Shown here: positions 1 to 7,041 of the stretch, one piece after another
Position numbering within the stretch: the stretch's first letter is position 1
Layout: every line of letters begins with the position of its first letter
Assembly (NCBI GenBank): GCA_021604605.1
Contig: BQJH01000050.1
Span: 1 to 13,733 of the forward strand
Direction of reading: 5' to 3'
DNA from: Hyphococcus sp.
GTDB lineage: Bacteria > Pseudomonadota > Alphaproteobacteria > Caulobacterales > Parvularculaceae
DNA: 13,733 bases
Position numbers and translations under genes: made by a program
Notes under the pieces: generated by a model
What the model saw: only the letters and a program-made list of their open reading frames with translations
Databases searched by the model: none
Told to the model about the DNA's origin: nothing

Positions 1-29
1 GCGAGGTGGGCAGGCAAGCGCCCGGATGA

Positions 30-986
30 TTAAGGCGTCAGCACCGTCGATAAAAACGCATCAACGTCGCGTGCAGTTTTCTCCGGCACCTCTTCCATCG
101 GCAAGTGGCCAACGCCGTCATAAATAACGACTTGCGCATTCGGCAGGCGCTCATCAAAGGTTTGCGCCGCCGAGGCAAAAATCAGTTGGTCTTCCTTGCC
201 CCAGACAATAAGCGTCGGGGTTTCAATTTCATTGACGCGGTCTGCGAAGTGATCTTCGCGGTCTCTCGACCAACCTAAAATTGACGCCTCTCTGTTGCCC
301 GGATAACGAAGCAGCTCCCAATATCGATCGATGGTTGCATCATCCATCGCCGACTGAACAGAAACCGACTGGCGTGCTGACTTGGCCACCAGAAAACGCG
401 GCGTATAGTTTTTCAGGATATAGCGCCCGACCGGGTTGCCCAACATTTTAAACCCAAGATTGAGCGGCGGTTCTTCTTCGCCCTCGCGCAGAGGCATGCC
501 GGCGGCGTCAAACAGGATCAACGCATCCAGCTTTTCAGGATTTTCCAAAGCGTAGCGCCATGCGACCCAACCGCCCATGGAATTGCCGCCGAGTGTAAAC
601 CGATCAAGGTTTAATTCATCCGTAACAAGATCAAGCGCCTCAGCCATGCCGGCAAAAGAATAATCATTGCGCGGATGCGGGCCGGTCAGGCCATGCCCCG
701 GCTGACTGTATGAGATGATCCGGTATTCATCGCCAAGCTCTCTTACGAGCGGTTCCCATGCGTGGAGAGACGCGGCCGTGCCATGGACCAGCACAATCGC
801 TGGGCCATCCGGGTTACCCTGATCGCGATAATGCACTCGCAGTCCGTCGCTATTTTCAACAAATGCTGATTTTGCATTTGTATATTTTGCCAGCATGGCG
901 GCGGCGTCCGTGTCGGGCGTGCGCAATAGCCATAAGAGAGCAAACAAGGCGGCGAGGGGCAGGGCGATCAACAGTAATTTTTTCAT
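30..986 (-). CDS. membrane-anchored alpha/beta-fold hydrolase
   Basis: A 318-residue alpha/beta hydrolase with one N-terminal hydrophobic segment (about residues 4-21) that should anchor it in the inner membrane with the enzyme on the periplasmic side. The full catalytic set is visible: oxyanion-hole motif HGT (68-70), nucleophile elbow GNSMGG with Ser136, acid Asp266 in GKEDQ, and His294 in GVGHLPMEE. A cap region lies between about 165 and 250. Length and motif order match the esterase / haloalkane-dehalogenase-like group (Abhydrolase_1); the substrate cannot be deduced. The ATG at 984-986 is preceded by only a weak ribosome site. It is divergent from the DUF885 lipoprotein gene across about 220 bp. 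Fold and catalysis are secure; the specific reaction is unknown. Confidence 0.9.
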   Translation of the reverse strand: MKKLLLIALPLAALFALLWLLRTPDTDAAAMLAKYTNAKSAFVENSDGLRVHYRDQGNPDGPAIVLVHGTAASLHAWEPLVRELGDEYRIISYSQPGHGLTGPHPRNDYSFAGMAEALDLVTDELNLDRFTLGGNSMGGWVAWRYALENPEKLDALILFDAAGMPLREGEEEPPLNLGFKMLGNPVGRYILKNYTPRFLVAKSARQSVSVQSAMDDATIDRYWELLRYPGNREASILGWSRDREDHFADRVNEIETPTLIVWGKEDQLIFASAAQTFDERLPNAQVVIYDGVGHLPMEEVPEKTARDVDAFLSTVLTP

Positions 987-1205
987 GGGCGTTTCTTAGA
1001 CCGTCCGCGTAGATTTGAAAATGGCGCCGCGCAGCGCCGCCGTATATGCCCTTTTGATATTGGGCTTAAATGACGTTAGAACAAGTGTTCGCGGGGGTGT
1101 CGTGGCGTTTATTCAATCCCGTTTTTTGGTTGAACTTGGCGATTTGAGTGTGCCGGGCTCACCAGCCTGTAACAGTGCGCCTAGCGCGCCTGAGGAGAAA
1201 TACAA
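987..1205. promoter_or_regulatory. divergent intergenic region, hydrolase / DUF885 lipoprotein
   Basis: This 219-bp stretch must carry the promoters for the two divergent genes. No convincing sigma-70 pair stands out. It contains a short inverted repeat GAACA-AG-TGTTC at 1079-1090. Just before the DUF885 start there is a strong ribosome-binding site (GAGGAG, about 8 nt from the ATG at 1206). An open frame crosses the region but starts at TTG and has no coding look. Confidence 0.4.
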
Positions 1206-2972
1206 ATGATAAGACGCGGATTGATCCTGACAGTTTCACTGGCGGCGTTTGCCCTCGCCGGGTGCAGTCAAAGCGAAGAATCAACAACACAACAGGAAGT
1301 CCTTGTTGGGGCTGACAAGGCGAATTCTGATGTTTCTTGGGATGACTTTATCAATGGGGTTCTGGAAACCTATTTGCCGATGAACCCGACTTTTGCGGTC
1401 TATCAAGGGCGTCATGAATTTGATGGGTTGCTGCCGGATTGGAGTGAAGAAGGCATAGCGGCGCAAATTGAGATGCGCAAAAAAGCTATCGCTGACGCAG
1501 AGGCTATGGATGCGGGAAGTCTTAACGACACGGAAAAGTTCGAGCGCGATTATCTGATCCATGTGATGCAGGGCGAGCTGTTCTGGCTGGAAGAAGCGGA
1601 CTGGCCACACAAAAACCCGTCCTACTATTCCTGGGCGCTCGATCCGAATGTTTATATCGCCCGGCCTTATGCAGATGCTGAAACGCGTATGAAAGCGTTT
1701 ATCAAATATGCGCGTAATGTACCTGCCGCCGCTGACCAGATTACAGAAAACCTCGCTCTGCCCTTGCCGCAGACCTACCTGAAATTTGGCCAGGCGGCAT
1801 TTACGGGGTTTGCTGATTATTTCACCGGAGATGCTAAAGCCGCTTTTGCTGAAGTAAGCGATCAAGCCCTGCAAGCGGATTTTGATGAAGCCGCCGCCGG
1901 CGCATCGGCTGCCATGCGCGCCCTGTCAGAACACATCGGGTCCGTTCCAGCGACTGAGGACGGGTACGCTATTGGCGCCGAAAAATTTGCGGCGATGGTC
2001 CGTCAGACAGAAGGCGTCGATATTTCTCTTGCTGAGCTGGAGGCGATTGGCCGGGCGGATTTGAAACGTAATCAAGACATGTTGGCGGAAGCATGTGGTC
2101 GGTTTGCCCCCGGCGCGACAATGGTTGATTGCATGGCCAAGATGGCGGCCAACAAACCGGAGAACGGCCCGGTGCAGGAGGCGCGTGATCAACTGCCGCC
2201 GCTCAGAGCCTTTCTCGTTGAAAAAGATCTGGTTTCTATTCCGGGAACAGAAGAAGCGTTAGTGGAAGAATCGCCGCCCTATAACCGCCAGAACTCAGCC
2301 TATATTGATATTCCCGGCCCTTATGAGACCGGTCTTCCGTCGGTTTATTATATTTCCCCGCCGGACCCGTCATGGGATGCGGAAACCCGCGCGAATTACA
2401 TCCCCGGCAAGATGGACCTTCTCGGCACTTCGATCCATGAGGTCTGGCCGGGGCACTTCCTCAACTTCCTTCACTCTAACCGTGCTGACTCTATTTTTGG
2501 CAAGCTGTTTGTTGGATACGCTTTTGCAGAAGGCTGGGCGCATTACACCGAAGAGATGATGCTGGATGCGGGCCTGCATGACGGTGACCCGGAAACAAAA
2601 ATCGGACAATTGACGAATGCGCTTTTGCGAAACTGCCGTTATCTCTCTGCGATTGGTCTGCACGCGCAAGGCATGAGCGTTGAGGAAAGCTTCGAGATGT
2701 TCCGCAACGAGTGCTATCAGGATGCGGGGAATGCACGGCAACAATCCGCGCGCGGTACATATGATCCGGCTTACCTGAACTACACAATGGGCAAATTGAT
2801 GATCCGCAAATTGCGTCAGGACTGGACAGCGGCAAACTTCCCTGATGGCGGGGAGCGTGCTGGGTGGAAAGAATTCCACGATGAGTTTTTGAGCTATGGC
2901 GGCCCGCCTGTGCCGCTGGTTCGTCAGCAGATGATGAAAGAAGAAACGCCCAACGCAGTTTTTGAGAAATAA
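1206..2972 (+). CDS. DUF885 family lipoprotein, putative metallopeptidase
   Basis: A 588-residue lipoprotein of the DUF885 family, bacterial envelope proteins related to metal-dependent carboxypeptidases. It has a type II signal peptide with lipobox LAGC (lipidated Cys20). Family hallmarks are in the C-terminal half: HEVWPGH at 411-417 (the HExxPGH form of an HExxH-like zinc site) and EGWAHYTEE at 442-450, whose Glu442 is the expected further ligand. The N-terminal part (about 45-330) is mostly helical, as in the family, and full length (about 550-620) is reached. A GAGGAG ribosome site sits about 8 nt before the ATG. The gene stands alone: divergent on its left and convergent, through a strong terminator, on its right. 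Peptidase activity is inferred from motifs; the substrate is unknown. Confidence 0.9.
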   Translation: MIRRGLILTVSLAAFALAGCSQSEESTTQQEVLVGADKANSDVSWDDFINGVLETYLPMNPTFAVYQGRHEFDGLLPDWSEEGIAAQIEMRKKAIADAEAMDAGSLNDTEKFERDYLIHVMQGELFWLEEADWPHKNPSYYSWALDPNVYIARPYADAETRMKAFIKYARNVPAAADQITENLALPLPQTYLKFGQAAFTGFADYFTGDAKAAFAEVSDQALQADFDEAAAGASAAMRALSEHIGSVPATEDGYAIGAEKFAAMVRQTEGVDISLAELEAIGRADLKRNQDMLAEACGRFAPGATMVDCMAKMAANKPENGPVQEARDQLPPLRAFLVEKDLVSIPGTEEALVEESPPYNRQNSAYIDIPGPYETGLPSVYYISPPDPSWDAETRANYIPGKMDLLGTSIHEVWPGHFLNFLHSNRADSIFGKLFVGYAFAEGWAHYTEEMMLDAGLHDGDPETKIGQLTNALLRNCRYLSAIGLHAQGMSVEESFEMFRNECYQDAGNARQQSARGTYDPAYLNYTMGKLMIRKLRQDWTAANFPDGGERAGWKEFHDEFLSYGGPPVPLVRQQMMKEETPNAVFEK

Positions 2973-3030
2973 AGAGCATGCCGAAGAGGCGGTGAGTATT
3001 TCACTGCCTCTTCTTTGGCTCTTCTTTTTT
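2972..3030. terminator. bidirectional intrinsic terminator
   Basis: Between the convergent DUF885 and XRE genes there is a 13-bp stem (2983-2995 with 3001-3013, one G-U pair, 5-nt loop). An outer AAGAGC (2972-2977) / GCTCTT (3018-3023) pairing is followed by CTTTTTT (3024-3030). On the plus strand this is a classic hairpin plus U-tract starting at the DUF885 stop codon. On the minus strand the hairpin is followed by a less pure T-rich stretch, so it probably also stops transcription from the XRE gene. Confidence 0.85.
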
Positions 3031-3032
3031 GT

Positions 3033-3668
3033 TTAGCCTTCCGGTGCTGCAATCTCCTGAATGATGTGCATCATGTTTTCCCCGATGGCGTAAGCAAGCA
3101 GGAATAAAAACAAACCCAATGCGAGAGCGACAATCGCGAAACGCGCGGGATTCCACGAGATTAAGACGCCTTCAATCAATTCGCCCTGACGCGTACTTCT
3201 GGCGCGTACGGCAAAAAGATGCGGCGCATTTAATATTGCCGCCAAGACAGGCCCGCCAAGGAGCAGGAGAGGGTTTGCCAAGACGCCGCCCATCAAGCGT
3301 TGCAAGAGGAGCGGCTCAATCCACGCCCAGCCAAGATTGTAAAATCCGATATTGGTGAGAATAAATAACAGTGCGGGCCCACTCAGTATGAAGCCAACCC
3401 AAGGTGCGGCTCCAGCGCTGAGGCCGAACCATTTTCGACCATGATGTTGATTGTCCGGGTGCAGCTTAGCCAGGCTCATCGCATTCACATTAAAAGCCGC
3501 CGCCAGCGCCTGCACCGTATCCGGCGAGCAGGGCATGCCGTTTTCTACGCGCTGCACGGTGCGCAGGCTAAGACCGGAAGCGTCAGCCAATTGCTCCTGT
3601 GGCCAGGAGCGCTCTGCGCGCAGGTGACGGACCTTCTCGGCTAGCGTTTCGCGCGTTTGTTCTCCCAT
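3033..3668 (-). CDS. XRE-family HTH regulator with three membrane segments
   Basis: A 211-residue protein joining a cytoplasmic XRE/Cro-type helix-turn-helix (about residues 7-65, with QEQLADASGLSLRTVQRVENG as the recognition core) to a C-terminal membrane part. Hydrophobic segments lie at about 88-110, 124-152 and 176-197. The ATG at 3666-3668 is chosen because GGAAGGG lies just upstream; a TTG 36 nt further out would add twelve residues but has no better support. It is probably a membrane-tethered transcription factor. It is divergent from a secreted alpha/beta hydrolase, and two perfect inverted repeats in the gap are candidate operators. It converges on the DUF885 gene through a shared terminator. 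The HTH call is secure; the signal and regulon are unknown. Confidence 0.88.
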   Translation of the reverse strand: MGEQTRETLAEKVRHLRAERSWPQEQLADASGLSLRTVQRVENGMPCSPDTVQALAAAFNVNAMSLAKLHPDNQHHGRKWFGLSAGAAPWVGFILSGPALLFILTNIGFYNLGWAWIEPLLLQRLMGGVLANPLLLLGGPVLAAILNAPHLFAVRARSTRQGELIEGVLISWNPARFAIVALALGLFLFLLAYAIGENMMHIIQEIAAPEG

Positions 3669-3755
3669 AACACCCTTCCAATTGTTCCGTAGAATATTGA
3701 CCAATGACCGGGAAGGTAAGTCGTTATTTGGCGGCGAAGAACGACAAAATTGCGA

Positions 3756-3776
3756 CTGTCATATGGAAAATGACAG
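3756..3776. promoter_or_regulatory. inverted repeat, candidate operator
   Basis: CTGTCAT (3756-3762) and ATGACAG (3770-3776) are exact reverse complements separated by 7 bp. They lie in the divergent gap between the XRE regulator and the hydrolase. Half-sites 14 bp apart start to start are compatible with a dimeric HTH protein, and the adjacent XRE gene product is the natural candidate. Assignment is inference. Confidence 0.4.
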
Positions 3777-3797
3777 GCTTTTGCCGGTTGGACGCCA

Positions 3798-3812
3798 TGA
3801 ATTGCCAATTCA
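3798..3812. promoter_or_regulatory. inverted repeat, candidate operator
   Basis: TGAATTG and CAATTCA flank a single central C, giving a perfect odd-centred 15-bp palindrome in the same divergent gap, about 22 bp from the first inverted repeat and about 95 bp before the hydrolase start. The sequence differs from the first repeat, so the two may bind different proteins. Function is not shown. Confidence 0.4.
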
Positions 3813-3905
3813 CACAGGCAAAAGGCGCAAGAGTACAGCTCGCATAGACACACTAGGCGCGCGAGCGCTAGGGTCACTGAGATCAGGTTTCATGGAGGGC
3901 GGAAA

Positions 3906-4793
3906 ATGCGCACGATATTTATTATGGCTGCGGTTATATCATTGGCGCTATCAACAGGCGTGCAAGCGGGCGATCCAATCGTTGAAGATCCTGCCGTCAT
4001 CGATCCGAAATTTCCACCAGCGATCAGCGAAGTTTCTATCGATAGCGATGGCGAGCGCATGAACGGGCTTGTTTATCTCGCGGACGGTGAGGGGCCTCAT
4101 CCGACGGTGGTCTTGCTGCATGGTTTTCCCGGCAATGAAAAAAATCTTGATCTGGCGCAAGCGATCCGGCGCAGCGGATGGAATGTGCTGTTCTTTCATT
4201 ACCGCGGCGCCTGGGGTTCTGACGGTACATTCAGTATGTCAAACGCCATTGAGGATGTTGCGTCGGCGCTTTCGTTTTTGCGCGATCCGAAAAACAAGCA
4301 TCTGCGCATTGATCCGGACAAGATTGCCCTCATCGGGCATTCCATGGGTGGGTTTATGGCCCTGCAAGGCGGCGCCAATGATGCAGCGGTTTCTTGTGTC
4401 GCTGGCATAGCGGCTCCTAATCTCGGCGCCATTTCGCTCATTGCCAATGCGTCGCCTGAGCTGCTGGAAGGGTTTATGCAATATGCGGATCAACTGCGCA
4501 TGTTGAAGGGCGTTTCCGGTGACAGTATTCTCACAGAACTGAAAGAAGCCGGGGACCGGTTTGATGTACTTTTGTTAGCGCCGCAATTTGCCGGCAAAAA
4601 CATCTTCCTGATCGGCGGCGAGCGCGACAAAGCCGTTGATATCACTGTTTATGAAAGCCTTGTCGCCGCCTATAAAGAAGATGATGCGATCAACTTAAGA
4701 GAACTACGCCTCGATGCTGACCATTCTTTTTCCTGGCATCGTATCACACTGGCAACGGAACTAGCTGGTTGGCTGAATGAAAGTTGTCGTTAG
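3906..4793 (+). CDS. secreted alpha/beta hydrolase (dienelactone hydrolase/S9-like)
   Basis: A 295-residue protein with a cleavable signal peptide (hydrophobic 4-16, likely cut after VQA near residue 21), so it should act in the periplasm or outside. The alpha/beta hydrolase features are complete: LHGFPGN (71-77) for the oxyanion hole, HYRGAWGSDG (98-107), GHSMGG with nucleophile Ser146, Asp241 in GGERDKAVD and His273 in DADHSF. The layout resembles dienelactone-hydrolase/prolyl-oligopeptidase-type hydrolases with no large cap. A strong GGAGGG ribosome site lies 6 nt before the ATG. It is divergent from the membrane-bound XRE regulator, which may control it. Its stop codon overlaps that of the convergent DUF2164 gene. 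The substrate is unknown. Confidence 0.88.
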   Translation: MRTIFIMAAVISLALSTGVQAGDPIVEDPAVIDPKFPPAISEVSIDSDGERMNGLVYLADGEGPHPTVVLLHGFPGNEKNLDLAQAIRRSGWNVLFFHYRGAWGSDGTFSMSNAIEDVASALSFLRDPKNKHLRIDPDKIALIGHSMGGFMALQGGANDAAVSCVAGIAAPNLGAISLIANASPELLEGFMQYADQLRMLKGVSGDSILTELKEAGDRFDVLLLAPQFAGKNIFLIGGERDKAVDITVYESLVAAYKEDDAINLRELRLDADHSFSWHRITLATELAGWLNESCR

Positions 4794-5044
4794 CGCTCAA
4801 ACGGCGTTGGTTTTTCAAGGTCAAGGATGGCGTCGCCGATCGTATCGAGGCGTTTGCTCAAAAGCGCCTGCGCATCATAGAGGCCACGATTGTAAAATAA
4901 CGGCCCGATTTCTTTGGCAAAAAAATCAAGCAGGAAACCGGCTTCGAAGCCGCCAATTTCCTGATCAAGCTCGTCACTAAAATAGGCTTTGATCTTGTCG
5001 GTAATGAGCGCGCGTTCCTGCTCTGAAAATTCAATGTCAGCCAT
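4790..5044 (-). CDS. DUF2164 family small protein
   Basis: An 84-residue cytoplasmic protein whose body matches the DUF2164 pattern: FSEQER near the N terminus, then IKAYFSDELDQEIGGFEAG, LLDFFAKEIGPLFYNRGL and a C-terminal helix ending in LEKP. This is the usual length for the family, whose function is unknown. The ATG at 5042-5044 is chosen because homology begins just after it. A GTG at 5102-5104 would add twenty residues made only of a WLNQ-like repeat encoded by the 12-bp tandem repeat, and has no ribosome site. It lies about 50 bp downstream of aroC on the same strand and is probably cotranscribed. Its stop codon overlaps the stop of the converging hydrolase gene (TTAG, 4790-4793). Confidence 0.85.
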   Translation of the reverse strand: MADIEFSEQERALITDKIKAYFSDELDQEIGGFEAGFLLDFFAKEIGPLFYNRGLYDAQALLSKRLDTIGDAILDLEKPTPFER

Positions 5045-5055
5045 ATAAAACCTAC

Positions 5056-5103
5056 GGTTTAACCACTGGTTTATCCACTGGTTTAGCCACTGGTTCAACC
5101 ACA
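5056..5103. repeat. four 12-bp tandem repeats at the aroC/DUF2164 junction
   Basis: Four consecutive 12-bp units start at 5056, 5068, 5080 and 5092. Units one to three are GGTTTA-N-CCACT with only one variable base; the fourth is GGTTCAACCACA. Read on the minus strand, the array starts in the aroC stop codon and puts a stop (TGA, TAA, TAA, TAA) every 12 nt in the aroC frame. In another frame it stays open into DUF2164 and encodes a WLNQ-like repeat. Confidence 0.9.
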
Positions 5104-6195
5104 CTGGGCGCGTTGCAATAACGCATGATCTGCCAGCACCAGCGCCATCATGGCGGCGCCAACCGGCACGCCCCTGATGCCGACACAGGGGTCGTGGCGG
5201 CCTTTGGTGGAAATCTCTGTTTCCTCGCCCGCGCGAGTAATCGTTTTGCGCGGGGCTAAAATGGATGAGGTTGGTTTGATCGCGAAGCGCAAGACAATGT
5301 CTTGCCCGGTAGATATCCCGCCGAGGATGCCGCCAGCCTTGTTGGAAAGAAAATGCGGCGCGCCATCTTTCATGCGAATTTCATCGGCGTTTTCTTCGCC
5401 CGACAACGCCGCTGCTTCAAACCCTGCGCCAATCTCAACCGCTTTTGCAGCGTTAATTGACATCATCGCACTTGAAAGGTCTGTATCGAGTTTTGCATAG
5501 ACCGGGGCGCCCAACCCTGCGGGAACGCCAGAGGCGACCACTTCAACAATGGCGCCCATGGAGGACCCGGCCTTGCGCGCGGCGTCGAGTTTTTCTTCCC
5601 AGAGTTTCGCGGCTACCGGGTCAGGACACCAGAACGGGTTGTTGGTAATTTCGTTCCAGTCGAAATTGTCACGCTCAATTTTATGGGGGCCCATTTGCAC
5701 AAGGCAGGCGCGAATGGAAACCGCGTCGTCCAAAACATGCGCCAGAACTTTTTCTGCGACAACGCCAGCGGCGACGCGCGCCGCCGTCTCACGTGCGGAA
5801 GATCGTCCGCCGCCGCGATAATCCCTCAGCCCGTATTTGGCGTCATAGGTAAAATCAGCATGGCCGGGCCGGTATTTATCGCGGATGTCGGAATAATCTT
5901 TCGAGCGCTGATCGACATTCTCGATCATCAGGCTGATCGGCGCGCCGGTTGTGCGCGGCCCGTCTGTCCGGTCATCTTCAAACACCCCGGAGAGAATTTT
6001 TACCGCATCGGGCTCTTTTCTCTGGGTCACAAATTTTGATGTGCCGGGCTTTCGCGTGTCGAGGGCGACCTGAATTTCTTCCGGCGTTAGCCGGATACCC
6101 GGGGGACAGCCGTCAATCACCACGCCAAGGCCCGGCCCATGAGACTCGCCCCATGTGGTGATCCGAAATATTTGTCCGAAACTATTGAAAGACAT
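5095..6195 (-). CDS. aroC: chorismate synthase
   Basis: Chorismate synthase (EC 4.2.3.5) catalyses the last step of the shikimate pathway, converting 5-enolpyruvylshikimate-3-phosphate to chorismate with reduced FMN as cofactor in the cytoplasm. The 366-residue product carries all three family signatures: GESHG (16-20, His19), the central GLRDYRGGGRSSARETAARV block (122-141) after YRPGHAD (108-114), and GRHDPCVGIRGVPVGAAM (332-349). The ATG at 6193-6195 has GGAAAG upstream and begins at the conserved MSFNSFGQIFRITTWGESHG; an open extension of 13 codons upstream is not family-like. It is divergent from pdxH, and the DUF2164 gene follows in the same direction. Confidence 0.98.
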   Translation of the reverse strand: MSFNSFGQIFRITTWGESHGPGLGVVIDGCPPGIRLTPEEIQVALDTRKPGTSKFVTQRKEPDAVKILSGVFEDDRTDGPRTTGAPISLMIENVDQRSKDYSDIRDKYRPGHADFTYDAKYGLRDYRGGGRSSARETAARVAAGVVAEKVLAHVLDDAVSIRACLVQMGPHKIERDNFDWNEITNNPFWCPDPVAAKLWEEKLDAARKAGSSMGAIVEVVASGVPAGLGAPVYAKLDTDLSSAMMSINAAKAVEIGAGFEAAALSGEENADEIRMKDGAPHFLSNKAGGILGGISTGQDIVLRFAIKPTSSILAPRKTITRAGEETEISTKGRHDPCVGIRGVPVGAAMMALVLADHALLQRAQCG

Positions 6196-6207
6196 AATGC
6201 TTTCCGG

Positions 6208-6261
6208 TTTGACGTAAAACTGCCACGGCGTCAAAACCTATCATGTCGCATGAACTGCGAC
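6208..6261. promoter_or_regulatory. two inverted repeats in the aroC-pdxH divergent gap
   Basis: Inside the 102-bp divergent region, TTTGACG (6208-6214) pairs with CGTCAAA (6229-6235) 14 bp apart, so the arms start 21 bp, about two helical turns, from each other. A second repeat, GTCGCA-TGAAC-TGCGAC, occupies 6245-6261. Promoters of both aroC and pdxH must lie here. The repeats are exact, but any bound regulator is unknown. Confidence 0.4.
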
Positions 6262-6297
6262 TATTGGTTAATGAGAACAAGAATTTCAGGAAATTTT

Positions 6298-6960
6298 ATG
6301 TCCACAGACAAGTTAATTCCTTCCAGCCCGAGCGATGAGACCTACGCTGTCGATGAAGATCAGGGCGAGGTCTTTACGGTTGATGAGCCGGTTGCGCTTT
6401 TTGCCGAATGGCTGACGCTCGCCAAAAAGAGCGAGACCAACGACGCCAACGCCATGGCCCTGGCGACGGCGGACGCCAATGGTCTGCCGGATGTGCGAAT
6501 GGTCTTGTTAAAAGATATCGATGCGCGCGGGCTGACTTTTTACACCAACACCATGAGCGCCAAGGGCAGGCAGCTTACTGAAAACCCGCAAGCTGCGATT
6601 TGTTTTCACTGGAAGTCGATCCGCCGTCAGGTGCGTTTTCGCGGGGCCATCGCGCCGGTGAGCGCTGCGGAAGCGGACGCGTATTTTAAAACCCGCGCCC
6701 GCGGCGCGCGGATTGGCGCCTGGGCGTCGGATCAGTCGCGCCCTTTGGAAAGTCGTTTCGCGCTGGAGAAAAAGGTCGCCGCCAAAGCGGCGCAGTTTGG
6801 CGTCAAGGAAGTGCCGCGACCGGATCACTGGTCCGGTTACAGACTAATCCCCAGCGAAATTGAGTTCTGGGTCAACCGCCCGTTTCGCCTGCATGACCGG
6901 CTGAAGTTCACCCGTGAGAATGAAAAAACTGCGTGGACAACGGAAAAGCTTTATCCGTAA
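6298..6960 (+). CDS. pdxH: pyridoxamine/pyridoxine 5'-phosphate oxidase
   Basis: PdxH (EC 1.4.3.5) oxidises pyridoxine or pyridoxamine 5'-phosphate to pyridoxal 5'-phosphate, using FMN and oxygen, in the cytoplasm. The 220-residue protein is normal length. Visible motifs: RMVLLKDID (67-75, FMN-phosphate contacts Arg67 and Lys72), FYTNTMSAKGRQL (81-93), RRQVRFRG (109-116), ARIGAWASDQSRPL (137-150), and the C-terminal RLHDR (197-201, substrate-binding Arg197 and His199) ending in KLYP. The ATG at 6298 has AGGA 8 nt upstream; an open extension back to 6139 runs into aroC and is not family sequence. It is divergent from aroC. Three plus-strand genes follow, though a possible weak terminator intervenes. 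Confidence 0.97.
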   Translation: MSTDKLIPSSPSDETYAVDEDQGEVFTVDEPVALFAEWLTLAKKSETNDANAMALATADANGLPDVRMVLLKDIDARGLTFYTNTMSAKGRQLTENPQAAICFHWKSIRRQVRFRGAIAPVSAAEADAYFKTRARGARIGAWASDQSRPLESRFALEKKVAAKAAQFGVKEVPRPDHWSGYRLIPSEIEFWVNRPFRLHDRLKFTRENEKTAWTTEKLYP

Positions 6961-6976
6961 GTTTTACCCAAGTAGA

Positions 6977-7008
6977 AGAGAGCGCATAGATATGTTCTCT
7001 ATATTTTT
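6977..7008 (+). terminator. possible weak terminator after pdxH
   Basis: AGAGA (6977-6981) can pair with TCTCT (6996-7000), with a few inner pairs, and is followed by ATATTTTT (7001-7008). The stem is short and AT-rich with an internal bulge, so termination would be partial at best. Confidence 0.3.
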
Positions 7009-7041
7009 AAATTAGGGCTAGTTGAAGAAGGAGAGAACTTC

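Noticed and set aside
1015..1209. Open frame ending over the start of the DUF885 lipoprotein gene
   Set aside because: It starts at TTG without a ribosome site, has no domain or signal pattern, and fills the promoter space between two divergent genes.
3669..3704. Twelve-residue N-terminal extension of the XRE regulator from a TTG
   Set aside because: The ATG at 3666-3668 has a clear GGAAGGG upstream and the HTH domain begins just after it.
3682..4062. Plus-strand open frame crossing the regulator-hydrolase gap
   Set aside because: It overlaps the well-supported hydrolase in another frame and shows no protein-like pattern.
5045..5104. WLNQ-repeat N terminus of the DUF2164 protein from a GTG
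   Set aside because: It is translated tandem repeat, has no ribosome site and no counterpart in the family; kept only as a finding to test.
6209..6244. TTGACG and TATCAT as a pdxH promoter
   Set aside because: The spacer is 24 bp, too long for a sigma-70 promoter.
6139..6297. Fifty-three-residue N-terminal extension of PdxH
   Set aside because: It overlaps the start of aroC and family similarity begins only after the ATG at 6298, which has its own AGGA.
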